64,000 bases of DNA from Erinaceus europaeus (lineage: Eukaryota > Chordata > Mammalia > Eulipotyphla > Erinaceidae). Position 1 is the stretch's first letter. Each line of letters opens with the position of its first letter. A program made the position numbers and the translations under genes. The stretch spans positions 67,133,871 through 67,197,870 of the forward strand of contig NC_080180.1 in assembly GCF_950295315.1 (NCBI RefSeq), written 5' to 3'. This document shows, piece by piece, positions 20,537-31,691 of the stretch. The notes under the pieces are model-generated. The model had not been told where the DNA came from, did no database searches, and saw only the letters and a list, made by a program, of their open reading frames with translations.

Positions 20537-22529
20537 TGCTTCTCGGTTGACAAATCAGGTTCCTCAGAAAGCCGCACCACCTGGGCAGCTGGTGGGGGCG
20601 GGGGGCCATGGAAGCTTGGGGGGCACCGAGTCGCCTTGTAAGCAGGCTGCAGACCTTGGGGCTGCTTTTCCACTTGGGAACAGGGCAGGAGCAGACCATG
20701 GGGCTCTGCCCTCACCAAGGCCGCTGGCTCCAGGGGGCCCTCACCCCCCAGCCGGGAGGGGAGGCCTCGGCACCGGCTAGACGGGGAGGAGAGAGGCTGA
20801 GGGGCCCTGCCCGGGAGCGCGGGAGGTGGGGGGCACCGTTGGGGCCTCCAGTGCTGGGGACAGTGCTTTCACAGGACACTGTGCCCAGAGTGACCCCCAG
20901 CTGCCCCCCCGGCCAGGCCTGCCCCGGCCCCTCTGAGCAGAAGCCCCCAATGCAATGCCCAGCACAGCTGGTCCCCCCAGGCCAGGTCCCCCACTCTTAG
21001 GCTCCTGGATGGTGCTGGCCTCCACACAAGGCTGACAGCCCCCAGTGAAGGTGACAGACCCCAGCGAGTGACCGGAGGGCCTAGGTGCTGAGGGGCAGTT
21101 AGCTCATAGATGGCCATGTCCCGCCCCCAGCCTGCTTGCAGTGCCCCACCAGGCATCCCTAAGCCTTCCAGAAGTTGTGACACGGCCGGCCGCAGGTGGC
21201 AGGCGGCACCTGTCTGGAGGCTGGGGGCTGGGAGCGGGGACTGTCACAAGTCTCACAGCGGGCCCTGGGGCAGCCGTGAGCTGTCTCACCCCGTCCTGGG
21301 CACGCGACCAGAGCCAGGCATTTGGGGCAGGGCCGTGGCTCCTCTGCCCTGGACCCACAGGAGCACGTGGCTCCCAACATCGGTCCCCAGGTGGCGTGGA
21401 GGCTGCCGGCCGGCTGAGGGCCCAGAACCCCAGACTGGCATGTCACAGCCCCACACCCACAGCAGAGCCCACTGTGCCAGTGGTGCCGCCCTGCTCCCTC
21501 CTGCAGCATCCCCTGTGGGCCCTGGGACACTGTCTGCCAGCATCCTGCCGCCAGGGTCACGGCCTTCTGGGTGTGCAGCAAGCGTGTCAAACAGCCAAAA
21601 CCAGGCTCAAGCAGCACACCTCCCTCCCCCGCACTTCCGCTCAAGTGCCTGGCCAGGGAGACACGCAGGAGGCCAGCCGGTCTGATGGTTCACCCGAGGT
21701 GACATTTGCCCTGGAGTCTCTTCAACAGCTCCTCGGGCAGAGGGAAAGGGACAGGAGGATGCCCAGCAGGGAAAGCACAGGACTGGGCACCCCAGAACCA
21801 GCGCCTGGACGGCAGGACCCTCAGCTCCCATCCAGTCCACGCTGTGTGACCAAGAGGGACACGTAACACACAGATAGGTGCGCGCACACATGCACACATG
21901 CACACGCACACACCTGGCGCTCTGGACCCCTCACCCCCGTACCCCGGGCAGTGCTGCTGACCATTTCCAGCTTTGTGCTGACCACTCAGCCTGACTGATT
22001 CCTATTTGCAAAGTGATTTCGCTCAGGAAGGAGGGCAGGCAGGTCCCCTGGCCGGTGAGACTGTACCATCCCATCCCCAGACACAGCACAGGTGGGAGGG
22101 ATGGACCCGCGCCTCCAGGGCTGCTCACTGTGGTACAAGAGGTGGGGGCTGAGTGACCGGGGATTGAGGGGGACACGGCCTGCACTGTGGGGTCACGGTG
22201 GCTGCAGGACAGGGTGGACTCACAGGACACACACAGTGCACACAGGCCTACACATTCACACGCACATATGCACACACACGCCCATGTTCACACAGGCAAA
22301 CACGGGTTCCACGCAAACCCCCACAGGGCAGAAGCTCTCAGGGCTCAGTGGAACATTCCAGGTTATGTGAGACAGAAAGCAGAAGATGCACCTCCCCGCA
22401 CCGTCAACCACGGGCAGGGGACTCAGCAACCCTCACAAGTCAGCACCATGAGCCCACTGGCTGGGGCCTAGGGAACCATGGCACTCAGCACATCCACACA
22501 AACCTGACCATGGCAGCAACTAAGGCCCA
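20276..22529. other. FGF2 intron 1, mostly unique, with CA-rich tracts
   Basis: 20,482-20,532 is a (CA)n microsatellite of about 25 units. 21,880-21,915 and 22,215-22,290 are interrupted CA-rich stretches. The rest is GC-rich intron in which no exon, RNA gene or SINE was recognised. The long frames at 20,608-21,866 have no family resemblance. Confidence 0.55.
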
Positions 22530-23560
22530 GGACACAAGGCTCAGGGTCCCAGAGAGGGAGGCTCAGGGTCCCAGAGAAGGAGGCTCAGGGTCTCAGAGAA
22601 GGAGGCTCAGGGTCTCAGAGAAGGAGGCTCAGGGTCTCAGAGAAGGAGGCTCAGGGTCCCAGAGAAGGAGGCTCAGGGTCTCAGAGAAGGAGGCTCAGGG
22701 TCTCAGAGAAGGAGGCTCAGGGTCCCAGAGAAGGAGGCTCAGGGTCCCAGAGAAGGTGACTCAGGGTCTCAGAGAAGGAGGCTCAGGGTCCCAGAAAGGG
22801 AGGCTCAGGGTCCCAGAGAGGGAGGCTCAGGGTCTCAGAGAAGGAGGCTCAGGGTCCCAGAGAGGGAGGCTCAGGGTCCCAGAGAAGGAGGCTCAGGGTC
22901 TCAGAGAAGGAGGCTCAGGGTCTCAGAAAAGGAGGCTCAGGGTCCCAGAGAAGGAGGCTCAGGGTCTCAGAAAAGGAGGCTCAGGGTCTCAAAGAAGGAG
23001 GCTCAGGGTCTCAGAGAAGGAGGCTCAGGGTCTCAGAAAAGGAGGCTCAGGGTCTCAGAAAAGGAGGCTCAGGGTCTCAAAGAAGGAGGCTCAGGGTCTC
23101 AGAAAAGGAGGCTCAGGGTCTCAAAGAAGGAGGCTCAGGGTCCCAGAGAAGGAGGCTCAGGGTCTCAAAGAAGGAGGCTCAGGGTCTCAGAGAAGGAGGC
23201 TCAGGGTCCCAGAGAAGGTGGCTCAGGGTCTCAGAGAAGGAGGCTCAGGGTCCCAGAGAAGGTGACTCAGGGTCTCAGAGAAGGAGGCTCAGGGTCCCAG
23301 AGAAGGTGGCTCAGGGTCTCAGAGAAGGAGGCTCAGGGTCCCAGAGAAGGTGACTCAGGGTCTCAGAGAAGGAGGCTCAGGGTCCCAGAGAAGGTGACTC
23401 AGGGTCTCAGAGAAGGAGGCTCAGGGTCCCAGAGAAGGAGGCTCAGGGTCCCAGAGAAGGAGGCTCAGGGTCCCAGAGAATGTGGCTCAGGGTCCCAGAG
23501 AAGGAGGCTCAGGGTCTCAGAGAATGTGGCTCAGTGTCCCAGAGAAGGTGGCTCAGCCTT
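22530..23560 (+). repeat. 22-bp minisatellite, FGF2 intron 1
   Basis: About 47 copies of GGCTCAGGGTCTCAGAGAAG + GA with C/T and A/G variants. A 22-bp unit cycles through all three frames every 66 bp, so the apparent 355-codon frame (22,198-23,265) is an artefact with a 22-residue period (LRVSEKEAQGL...). Confidence 0.97.
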
Positions 23561-24679
23561 CCCGTCACTGTCTGCACATATACTCAGAATCAGCGTCCAT
23601 CTGGACCCCTAGCGGGCAGTCTACCTGGGTGTCCAGGATGTGCTGGCCACCAGGGTAGTGTGGGAGGCACGTCTGGGTGCACCACCAGTCTCCGGGTGCC
23701 CTAAGGGGCAGGCACTGAGATGAAGACCGGGGGTTCAGGATGGGGCTGGGGAGAAATGGCTGGGGGCAGGGAGGGTTGTCTGGGTCTCCACGAGGGGTTT
23801 CTGGGTGGGGGTCTGTGCTAGTGGGTTAGTGCATGTCTCTGGGGGTGGGGCTGGCCGCTCCAGGTGGTGGTCCTGGAGGGACTCCTGGGCAAATTTCAGG
23901 GGTTTGGAGGCTCCCTGTAGGGTTGGGGACTCCATGGAGCTCCTGCGGACTGGGGTTGGGGGCTCTGAGCCTGCCTCTGTGCCCAGGAGGACCTGAGTCT
24001 GGGGGCAGGGGTTGCTGGGCAAGGGTCTCCATGGGGCTGTGTAGCTGTGTGTGGGGCAGTCTCGGGGGTCCTGGTGGTGGGGGCTTCCTGGAAGAATTGA
24101 GCTCAGGCTGTCACAGCTAGAGGGGACCCCAGCAGGGCGAGGGCGCTGTCCACAGGGTCTGGGTGTCCCAGCAAGGTGGGACTCTTTGGGGGTCTATCCC
24201 GCTAGACTGTCCATGGGCCTATCTGGGGGAGGCCTGGGGGTCGCTCCTGGGGGTCTGGGTGTGTGGAGGGCAATCCTGGGGTTTCTCAGGGGTCTCTCCT
24301 GGAGCTGTCTCTGCGGGGGCCCTTTGCGGCCTATCTGTTATGTCTGGGGGACGCCTTTCCGGGGTGGTCTCTTCTGGGGTCTCTCCAAGGGAGTTGTCTC
24401 CCCAGACGGCAATCCTGGGATCTCTCTGAGGCGTCTCTCTGGCAGTCTCTGGGGTGGGCTTGTCCAGGGTTCCTGGGGGTCCCTAAGGAGTCTCTCCCAC
24501 AGTCTCTCCCCTCCCACCATGGCTCACCCAGGGGCCTCTAGGGGGGTCTCCATGGGGGCCTGGGGGGTTCTCTCGGCCTCGGTTCACCACGGGGTCTCCC
24601 GGGGAGGTCTCTGGGGGGTTCCTCGACTGAGCCCACCTGGGGGTTCTCCTGGGGCTCTCTAGGGGGTGCCTCTCACGGA
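23561..24679. other. FGF2 intron 1, G-rich sequence grading into repeat
   Basis: GGGTCTC-, GGGGTCT- and CTGGGG-rich sequence that looks like a strongly decayed continuation of the array that follows. No exon was seen. Confidence 0.5.
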
Positions 24680-25945
24680 GGAGGTGTTGGGTCCCTCGGG
24701 GTGGGGGTCCCCGGGGGGTCTCAGGGTGAGGGTCCTTGGGGGTGTCACTCTGGGGGTCTCGGGGTGGGGTCCCCGGGGGTGTCTCTCCGGGGGCCTCAGG
24801 GTGGGGGTCCCTGGGGGGTCTCGGGGTGAGGGTCCCCGGGTGTGTCACTCTGGGGGTCTCGGGGTGGGGGTCCCTGGGGGTGTCTCTCTGGGGGTCTCGG
24901 GGTGAAAGTCCCCGGGGGTGTCACTCTGGGGGTCTCGGGGTGGGGCTCCCTGAGGGTGTCTCTCTGGGGGTCTCGGGGTGAGGGTTCCCGGGGGTGTCAC
25001 TCTGGGGGTCTCGGGGTGAGGGTCCCCGGGTGTGTCACTCTGGGGGTCTCGGGGTGGGGGTCCCTGGGGGTGTCTCTCTGGGGGTCCCCGGGGGTGTCTC
25101 TCTGGGGGTCTCGGGTTGGGGGTCCCCAGGGGTGTCTCTCTGGGGGTCTCGGGTTGGGGGTCCCCGGGGGTGTCTCTCTGGGGGTCTCGGGGTGAAAGTC
25201 CCCGGGGGTGTCACTCTGGGGGTCTCGGGGTGGGGGTCCCTGGGGGTGTCTCTCTGGGGGTCTCGGGGTGAAAGTCCCCGGGGGTGTCACTCTGGGGGTC
25301 TCGGGGTGGGGCTCCCTGAGGGTGTCTCTCTGGGGGTCTCGGGGTGAGGGTTCCCGGGGGTGTCACTCTGGGGGTCTCGGGGTGGGGGTCCCCGGGGGTG
25401 TCTCTCTGGGGGTCTCGGGGTGAGGGTCCCTGGGGGTGTCTCTCTGGGGGTCTCGGGGTGAGGGTCCCTGGGGGTGTCTCTCTGGGGGTCTGGGGTGAGG
25501 GTCCCCGGGGTGTCTCTCTGGGGGTCCCCGGGGTGGGGGTCCCTGGGGTGGGGGTCCCCGGGGTGTCTCTCTGGCGGTCTCGGGGTGTCTGGCGTCTCGG
25601 GGTGAGGGTCCCCGGGGTGTGTCTCTGGGGGTCCCCGGGGCGGGGGTCCCCGGGGTGGGGGTCCCCGGGGTGAGGGTCCCCGGGGTGTGTCTCTGGGGGT
25701 CCCCGGGGTGGGGGTCCCCGGGGTGGGGGTCCCCGGGGTGTGTCTCTGGGGGTCCCCGGGGTGGGGGTCCCCGGGGTGTCTCTCTGGCGGTCTCGGGGTG
25801 TCTGGCGTCTCGGGGTGGGGGTCCCCGGGGTGTGTCTCTGGGGGTCCCCGGGGCGGGGGTCCCCGGGGTGGGGGTCCCCGGGGTGGGGGGTCCCCGGGGT
25901 GTGTCTCTGGGGGTCCCCGGGGTGGGGGTTCCCGGGTGTCTCTCT
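24680..25945 (+). repeat. G-rich minisatellite beside FGF2 exon 1
   Basis: Units of about 38 bp built from GGGGGTCTCGGGGTGAGGGT, CCCCGGGGGTGT and CTCTCTG. From about 25,500 it shifts to shorter units of GGGGTCCCCGGGGT type. The array ends about 20 bp from the FGF2 exon 1 donor. The plus strand has dense G runs with quadruplex potential. Confidence 0.95.
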
Positions 25946-25965
25946 GGCGTCTCGGCTCGGCTCAC

Positions 25966-26203
25966 CGCGGGGGTCGCTCCTGTCGCGGGCGCCGTCCACG
26001 CGGCCGTCGGGGTGGATGCGCAGGAAGAAGCCGCCGTTCTTGCAGTAGAGCCGCTTGGGGTCCCTGAAGTGTCCCGGCGGGAAGGCGGCGCCCGGCTCGG
26101 GCCGCGGCAGCGTGGGGACCCCGCGGGGGGACGCCGAGGAGCCCCCGCCCCCGCCGCCCCCGCGCGCCCCCCGCCCGCCTCGCCCGCGCCCCCGGCCCCC
26201 CAG
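25966..26203 (-). CDS. FGF2: FGF2 exon 1, frame shown from the conserved CUG codon; canonical ATG absent
   Basis: Minus-strand reading into a GTGAGC donor (25,965-25,961): ...FPPGHFRDPKRLYCKNGG, FFLRIHPDGRVDGARDRSDPR plus one base, which is FGF2 exon 1. Mammalian FGF2 normally starts M-A-A-G-S-I-T-T-L-P, but the aligned region here reads A-S-P-R-G-V-P-T-L-P. No in-frame ATG exists anywhere between the donor and at least 26,400, and no in-frame stop either. Upstream in frame is [15 protein letters not shown], matching the arginine/glycine-rich extension of the nuclear CUG-initiated isoforms, and the CTG at 26,203-26,201 sits in the human-like context GGCAGG-CTG-GGGGGC. From that CUG the protein would be 175 residues. 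A second CTG (26,110-26,108) sits near the ancestral ATG position. The true start is unknown. Confidence 0.85.
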
Positions 26204-26221
26204 CCTGCCGACTAGCGTGCG

Positions 26222-26292
26222 ACTCGGCCCCGGCTCCGGGGTCGGGGTCCGGGTCGGGGTCGGGGTCGGGGTCCGGGTCCGGGTCCGGGTCG
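26222..26292 (-). repeat. (GGGTCC/GGGTCG)n hexamer tract in FGF2 leader
   Basis: Eleven or so GGGTCGG/GGGTCCG hexamers immediately upstream (minus sense) of the CUG region. It is open in the FGF2 frame (Thr-Pro/Thr-Arg) and encodes Asp-Pro repeats in another frame. It is GC-rich and could form stable RNA structure. Confidence 0.85.
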
Positions 26293-26600
26293 GAACCGCT
26301 TTGCAGCTCCGCGGGCGCCCTCGGGGCGGCTCCGCGCAGGGGGCGGGGGGCGTGGCACGAGGGCGGGGCCTGTCGGGATGGGGCGGGGCCTGGAGGCGGT
26401 GCTGGGGAGTCTGCGGGGTGGGCGGGGCCTGAATGGATGGGGCGGGGCCTGGGGGTGGGGTCCCGTGGGTGGGCGTGGCCTGGGGCGGCAGGACTGGGGC
26501 GGAGCCTGAAGAGATGGGCGGGGACTGACGGGATTGGCCGAGCCTGGGGCAGGGCTTGACAGGGGGGGCGGGGCCTAGGGAACTGGTGGGATGGGAGGGG
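26293..26600 (-). promoter_or_regulatory. FGF2 GC-box-rich promoter region
   Basis: Dense GC boxes (GGGGCGGGGCC repeated near 26,360, 26,440 and 26,570) and high CpG content upstream of exon 1, with no TATA box. FGF2 promoters in other mammals are likewise TATA-less, with Sp1 sites. The transcription start cannot be placed from sequence alone. Confidence 0.5.
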
Positions 26601-26865
26601 CGGTGTGGGCGGAGTCTGTCGGGGTGGGGCGGGCCTGGAGGGATGGGGCGGGGGCGGGCAGAGCAGGGGGCGGGGTGGGGCCTGCTGGGGGCGCGGGCGG
26701 GGGCAGGGGAGGCGGGGAGGGGGCAGGGGAGGCGGGGAGGGGGCAGGGGAGGCGGGCAGGGGGGGAGGGGGCAGGGAGGAGGGCAGAGGGGAGGGGGCAG
26801 GGAGGAGGGCAGAGGGGAGGGGGCAGGGAGGAGGGGAGAGGTGGGGGCAGCTGAGGGCTGGGGCT
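26600..26865 (+). repeat. G-rich minisatellite upstream of FGF2
   Basis: Tandem GGCAGGGGAGGCGGGGAGGG units (about 21 bp), then AGGAGGGCAGAGGGGAGGGG variants. Confidence 0.9.
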
Positions 26866-27424
26866 TCAGGCCGGGCCCACTGGCCAGGCAGCCGCGGTGC
26901 CAGGTCTCGCCGCAGTCGCAGGGTCACCCATCTGCCGGGTGTGCGGAGCTGCTCTCCCTGGGCCTGGACCGGGCTGTGCGTGGCCTGGAGGAGTGGGCCC
27001 TGGGCGGGGTGGGGGCCTGGATGAGGTTAGGGAGGCCCGGAGGCAGGGAGTGGGGGCTCTGGCTGGGGTGTGGGCGCCGGGAAGTGGGTGGGCCGGCTTG
27101 TCCTGAGCCCCCTCCTCCACGCCTCCGTGACGCTCCATCTTTCCCTGGAAATGCTTCTCTTCCCAGAAACGTCTGAGCAGAGGCCCAGCCCTGGCGTAGA
27201 AAGTCTTAGACTCTGCAGTGTCTGGGCCCTTTCACCACAGCGGGGGCTGCAGCCGGCTGGGCTGTCGCACACCCTCCCCGAGCTCCTCAGCCAGGGACCC
27301 CGGCTGTCGCACACCCTCCCCGAGCTCCTCAGCCGGGGACCGGGGCCTGACCCCGCGAGCCCCCGTCACTGGACGAGGAGTGGCTGCAGAGAGCTGAGTC
27401 TCGCTCGCTCGCTCGCTCCCTCAC
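26866..27424. other. Intergenic, nothing recognised
   Basis: GC-rich DNA with a short direct repeat of about 40 bp (CTGTCGCACACCCTCCCCGA at 27,263 and 27,303). No gene was recognised. Confidence 0.5.
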
Positions 27425-27806
27425 TTTTTTCTTGAGTTTGATTTTATTTGCTAGGGCAGAGAGATGTTGAGAGGGAAGATAAAGAGGAAGAGAGACAGAC
27501 ACTTGCAGAGCGGCTCCAACACTCATGAATCATGAAGCCTTCTCCCTGTGGGGCTGGGCAGGGCGGGACCGGGGCTTGAACCTAGTCCTTGTCACTGTAT
27601 AATGTGTACACTCAAGCAAGCTTGCCACCACCCACCCACTCCCCTCTCTTTCTTATTTAATTTGTTTTATTTTACTATAGGAACAGAGACAGAGACACCA
27701 GAGCCCTGATGAGCTCTGACGGACGGTGGTGCTGGGGCTTGAACCTCAGACCTCTGAGCCTCAGACAGGAGAGTCTTTTGCAGAACCATCACGCTGTCTC
27801 CTGGGC
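27425..27806 (-). mobile_element. Two old SINEs, minus orientation
   Basis: 27,425-27,645: TTTATTTGCTAGGGCAGAGA, GACACTTGCAGAGCGGCTCC, GGGGCTTGAACCTAGTCC. 27,650-27,806: TTTACTATAGGAACAGAGAC, GGTGGTGCTGGGGCTTGAAC, GAGCCTCAGACAGGAGAGTC. Both carry the inverted B-box TTGAACC and are diverged relatives of the hedgehog SINEs. Confidence 0.7.
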
Positions 27807-27947
27807 CAGAAAAGCTGGAACTCTTGACTGGACTGAGGACTTCAGCCTTCTTCCCCCAGGCCTCCCATGCTGTCCATTCATGTCTGCAGCAGCTGTGGCC
27901 TGGAAACTGGCATTCTGACCAGCGCCCCTCAGTCCTGCAGGGCCGCC

Positions 27948-28040
27948 GCCCCGGGCTCTGGCACAGGTGGAGCAGTGAGATAAGCAGTGGAGCGCCAAGC
28001 GTGAGGTCCTGAGCTGGCTCCCGAGCACTGCTATGCCAGA
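27948..28040 (+). mobile_element. SINE head fragment
   Basis: GGTGGAGCAGTGAGATAAGC, GTGAGGTCCTGAGCTGGCTC and CGAGCACTGCTATGCCAGAG resemble the tRNA-like head of the short SINE family. Confidence 0.45.
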
Positions 28041-29282
28041 GTGGCTCTCTGCCCGTGACACTGAGCAGCACGGCCTGGCGGCCCCTCACAGCGCTGCAGG
28101 AGTGAGCACAGCAGGCAGGTAGGCCGTGTGGTAGCCGGTGCAGTGAGGGTGCGGCCCGCTGCCCTGACCCACAGCTGGCCTGGCCCTGCAGGCTGTGCCG
28201 CTCTCAGGTACAGGTCCTGTCCCCAGGCCCTCGCTGGCCTCTGGGTGGCTTCTCTGAGCCCCCTCTGCACCGACAGGGTGTTGGGGAGCAGAGGCCATCC
28301 CAGTTCCCCTCACAGACAGGGGTGTCGGGGAGTCCCAGCCACTCATCAGGGACTCGGGATTGCCGCCGTTTGCCCCCAGGCTCTCCGTGTGGCTCTCGTC
28401 AGCCTCAGCCACCCCACCAGCATCGTGTCCGGGGCCCGTGGAGGGCATGGCAGGCGTGGGGCTTCCTTCTGCTGACCTGGGGGAGGGAGGGTGAGGTCAG
28501 CCTGTGATGTCACCTCTGTTTCCCTCCCTGGGTGGCCTCCTCTCACACCCTGTGATGTGTCCGTCCTTGTCCCCTGGGCTGGGTGGGGTGACTCTGCCTA
28601 GCCTAGTCACATGGCCCGCCACTGTGGCCTCTGTGGCCCAGCCTCCATGTCCACTCGCAGGGTGAGTGCTCCCACAGAGAAGAGCAGCCGCAGAAAGGCC
28701 AGTGCTTCCACAGAGGGGTGAGAGCACACACCCAGGTTGACCTAATAAGTGAATGGAAAAGTGGCTCCGCAGTGATGGCTTCACAGTGAAGTCCTGACTC
28801 AGGAGACGCCACTGAGTGCGAGATGACGAGAGGTGGACAGCTGCTTCCTCACGGCTCCGTCCTGGCGCCGAGACGAGAGATTCTGAGGGGCCCTTTTAGC
28901 ACCTGCTGCGCACATGTTGCCAGCGGGGAGGCAGCTCTTCTCACTGCGCTTCTCGTTTCCTCACACCTCTGAATGGACTCTGGATTCCAGGAGCCCAAGA
29001 GATGACTTCAGTGGGACGCGACCACACACAAAGAGTACGAAACTCGTGGTGCTGGGCATTGCAGGAGCGACAGCTCCCAGAAGCCCCTGGGCTGGGAGTC
29101 ACTTGTGGAAAGCCAGGTGCAGCGTGGAGGTCACAGGGTGAGGAAGCTCATGGCACCTGGGCGGTGAGGCGGGGGCCGGGGAGCAGCATGACAGGCTGCA
29201 GCAGGGCCGGAGGCGGTGAGCGGAGGAGTGGCCAGCTGTGCCCACACGGTGGCCGTTATGGCATGGTGACAGCAGGGAAGTG
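28041..29282. other. FGF2-BBS12 intergenic, nothing recognised
   Basis: No exon, RNA or repeat family was recognised on either strand. Confidence 0.45.
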
Positions 29283-29288
29283 AATAGC

Positions 29289-30615
29289 TGTTGGTCTGCT
29301 TCTAAGACCCCTTCTGTTTCACTGGTTTAACCCCCCTGCTTAACACTGTATTCTGTTTACATAACCACTGTTAACTAAGCACCCCCTGCCTCCAGGGCAC
29401 TGGTTTAACCCCCCTGCTTAACACTATATTCTGTTTACATGACCACTGTTAACTAAGCACCACCCTGCCTGCAGGGCACTGGATTAATCCCCCTGCTTAA
29501 CACTGTATTCTATTTACATGACCACTGTTAACTAAGCACCACCCTGCCTGCAGGGCACTGGTTTAATCCCCCTGCTTAACACTGTATTCTGTTTACATAA
29601 CACTGTTAACTAAGCACCCCCTGCCTCCAGGGCACTAGTTTAATCCCCCTGCTTAACACTGTATTCTGTTCACATAACCACTGTTAACTAAGCACCACCC
29701 TGCCTGCAGGGCACTGGTTTAATCCCCCTGCTTAACACTGTATTCTGTTCACATAACCACTGTTAACTAAGCACCACCCTGCCTGCAGGGCACTGGATTA
29801 ATCCCCCTGCTTAACACTATATTCTGTTTACATAACACTGTTAACTAAGCACCACCCTGCCTGCAGGGCACTGGATTAATCCCCCTGCTTAACACTGTAT
29901 TCTGTTTACATAACACTGTTAACTAAGCACCACCCTGCCTGCAGGGCATTGGTTTAATCCCCCTGCTTAACACTGTATTCTGTTTACATAACACTGTTAA
30001 CTAAGCACCACCCTGCCTGCAGGGCACTAGTTTAATCCCCCTGCTTAACACTGTATTCTGTTTACATAACACTGTTAACTAAGCACCACCCTGCCTGCAG
30101 GGCACTGGATTAATCCCCCTGCTTAACACTGTATTCTGTTTACATAACACTGTTAACTAAGCACCACCCTGCCTGCAGGGCACTGGTTTAATCCCCCTGC
30201 TTAACACTGTATTCTGTTTACATAACACTGTTAACTAAGCACCACCCTGCCTGCAGGGCACTGGATTAATCCCCCTGCTTAACACTGTATTCTGTTTACA
30301 TAACACTGTTAACTAAGCACCACCCTGCCTGCAGGGCACTGGTTTAATCCCCACTGGTTCATGTCTCTTTGCTCCGCCCCCTCTCCTTGTCACACCCTGA
30401 TTTCCACCAGTCTCTTTTCGCTCCACCCTCTTACATCACATCCTGTTTCCACCCTACTTGGCGAGTATATATATAAGGACAGGATTGTGATTAGAGTTAG
30501 TTTAGTTTAGCTTAGCTTAGCTTGTGCTGTGTTCTACATAAATAAAGAGATACTGCGTACAGCTCAGCCATGAGTCTCTGGTCGTCTGTCTCCCGCCCGC
30601 GAAGCTAGCCCAGCA
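29289..30615 (+). mobile_element. Solo LTR of an endogenous retrovirus, with expanded U3
   Basis: Begins TGTTGG and ends CCAGCA, flanked by AATAGC (29,283-29,288) and AATAGT (30,616-30,621), a 6-bp target duplication with one mismatch; 6 bp is typical of class II (ERVK-like) elements. A TATA box (TATATATATAAGG, 30,466-30,478), TTTAG/CTTAG repeats and a poly(A) signal AATAAA (30,541-30,546) are in the order U3-R-U5. No gag, pol or env sequence follows on either side, so it is a recombined single LTR. Classification is by structure only; no library comparison was possible. Confidence 0.82.
29320..30345 (+). repeat. 78-bp minisatellite inside the LTR U3
   Basis: Thirteen complete units of 77-79 bp plus a partial one. 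Unit starts at CACTGG fall at 29,320, 29,398, 29,477, 29,556, 29,633, 29,712, 29,791, 29,869, 29,947, 30,025, 30,103, 30,181, 30,259 and 30,337. Each contains CCCCCTGCTTAACACTGTAT and CTGTTAACTAAGCACC. The first four and two later units carry ACATAACCACTG or ACATGACCACTG; the rest have lost one base there. Confidence 0.96.
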
Positions 30616-30621
30616 AATAGT

Positions 30622-31690
30622 CAAGTTGGGAATGTCCAGCTGATGGCTGGTGAAACGGGCCACCACACCTGTGCACCGGGGAGCTCCCCACCTGCCCGTT
30701 CTCCTCTCATCTAGGATGAGATTCCAGGCTCTTCTCACTGTGGATGTTGCCTCATGCTCTGGCTCCCGGAACGAAAGTGGGCTCACCTGAGGTCAGCCCT
30801 CCACACCCACCAGGGAGGGCAACTCCATAACCACCCAGGGAGGGCAGCCTGGACTTGGCCCAGGTGGGACTTCGCACGAGAGCCCCATTCCCGCCTCCCC
30901 ACACCCTCCCAGAGCCAACGCCAGCCGGGCTCTAACACTGGCTTAGAAATGGCTGCTTTTGACAGTTTCAAAGTCAGACATTGTGGTTTTTTGGGTGCAC
31001 TCAGAGATCTGTGACTGGGCCCTCTGGGCGGGTGTGGTGAGGATCCTTGTCCTGGATGTCTAGCTGTGAACGTGTCACCACAGACAAGAACAAAACAAGG
31101 CAGACCTGGCCTTTCCCATCCAGTGTGTGTGGCCAGAATGATGGTGCCCAAGCCTCACAGGCCGCTCCCTTCCCACGGGACCCAGAAGCGCCCTCCCTGC
31201 CTGCCGTGTCCAGCCCTCGAGGGTGGCAGGGGACCTGGCCACGGACGGTCAGCTGCCCAGAGGCCAACGCCGTCTAGCAGAGGAGTCTGGACCTGCCTCC
31301 ATGTTCCCGGTCGAGGCTGGTGTGGAGTCAGAGGGCTCAGTGGTGGGTGCTGTAGGCCCATCCCAGGGCCTGGGGAGCTGCCCCCTGCATTCAGCTCAAG
31401 CAGCAGCTTCCTGGATTCAGCGGTGGGGCGGCCTGGGCCCTGATCCTGGAGCACGCTGTTCTCCCTCAGGGAGCCCACTGTGTGGCCCTCACACCCAGGG
31501 TACCCACACGGCCCAGGGGGACTCACCAGGGAGGGAGGGACACTGCCTCGTGGACTCTGTCCAGGCTGGGAGAGACCTCTGGACCAGGCGCCTGTGACAG
31601 CAAGCCCAGCGCTGCCTGTTGCCACCCTGAACCCCAGCTTGCGTTTCAGTCAGAGGACTGTGGACAGACGGCCTTCACATGGGGAAATGT
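30622..31690. other. Intergenic DNA downstream of BBS12, nothing recognised
   Basis: GC-rich DNA with chance open frames. No family match was seen. Confidence 0.45.
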
Positions 31691-31691
31691 T

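Noticed and set aside
22198..23265. 355-codon open frame on the plus strand
   Set aside because: It runs through a 22-bp tandem array; the 22-residue period and its equivalents in other frames show a repeat artefact. No splice or start context, and it lies in an FGF2 intron.
25211..25999. Pro/Thr/Asp-rich minus-strand frame beginning MDGARDRSDPRG
   Set aside because: Its first residues are FGF2 exon 1 read past the splice donor into the intron minisatellite; it is not a separate protein.
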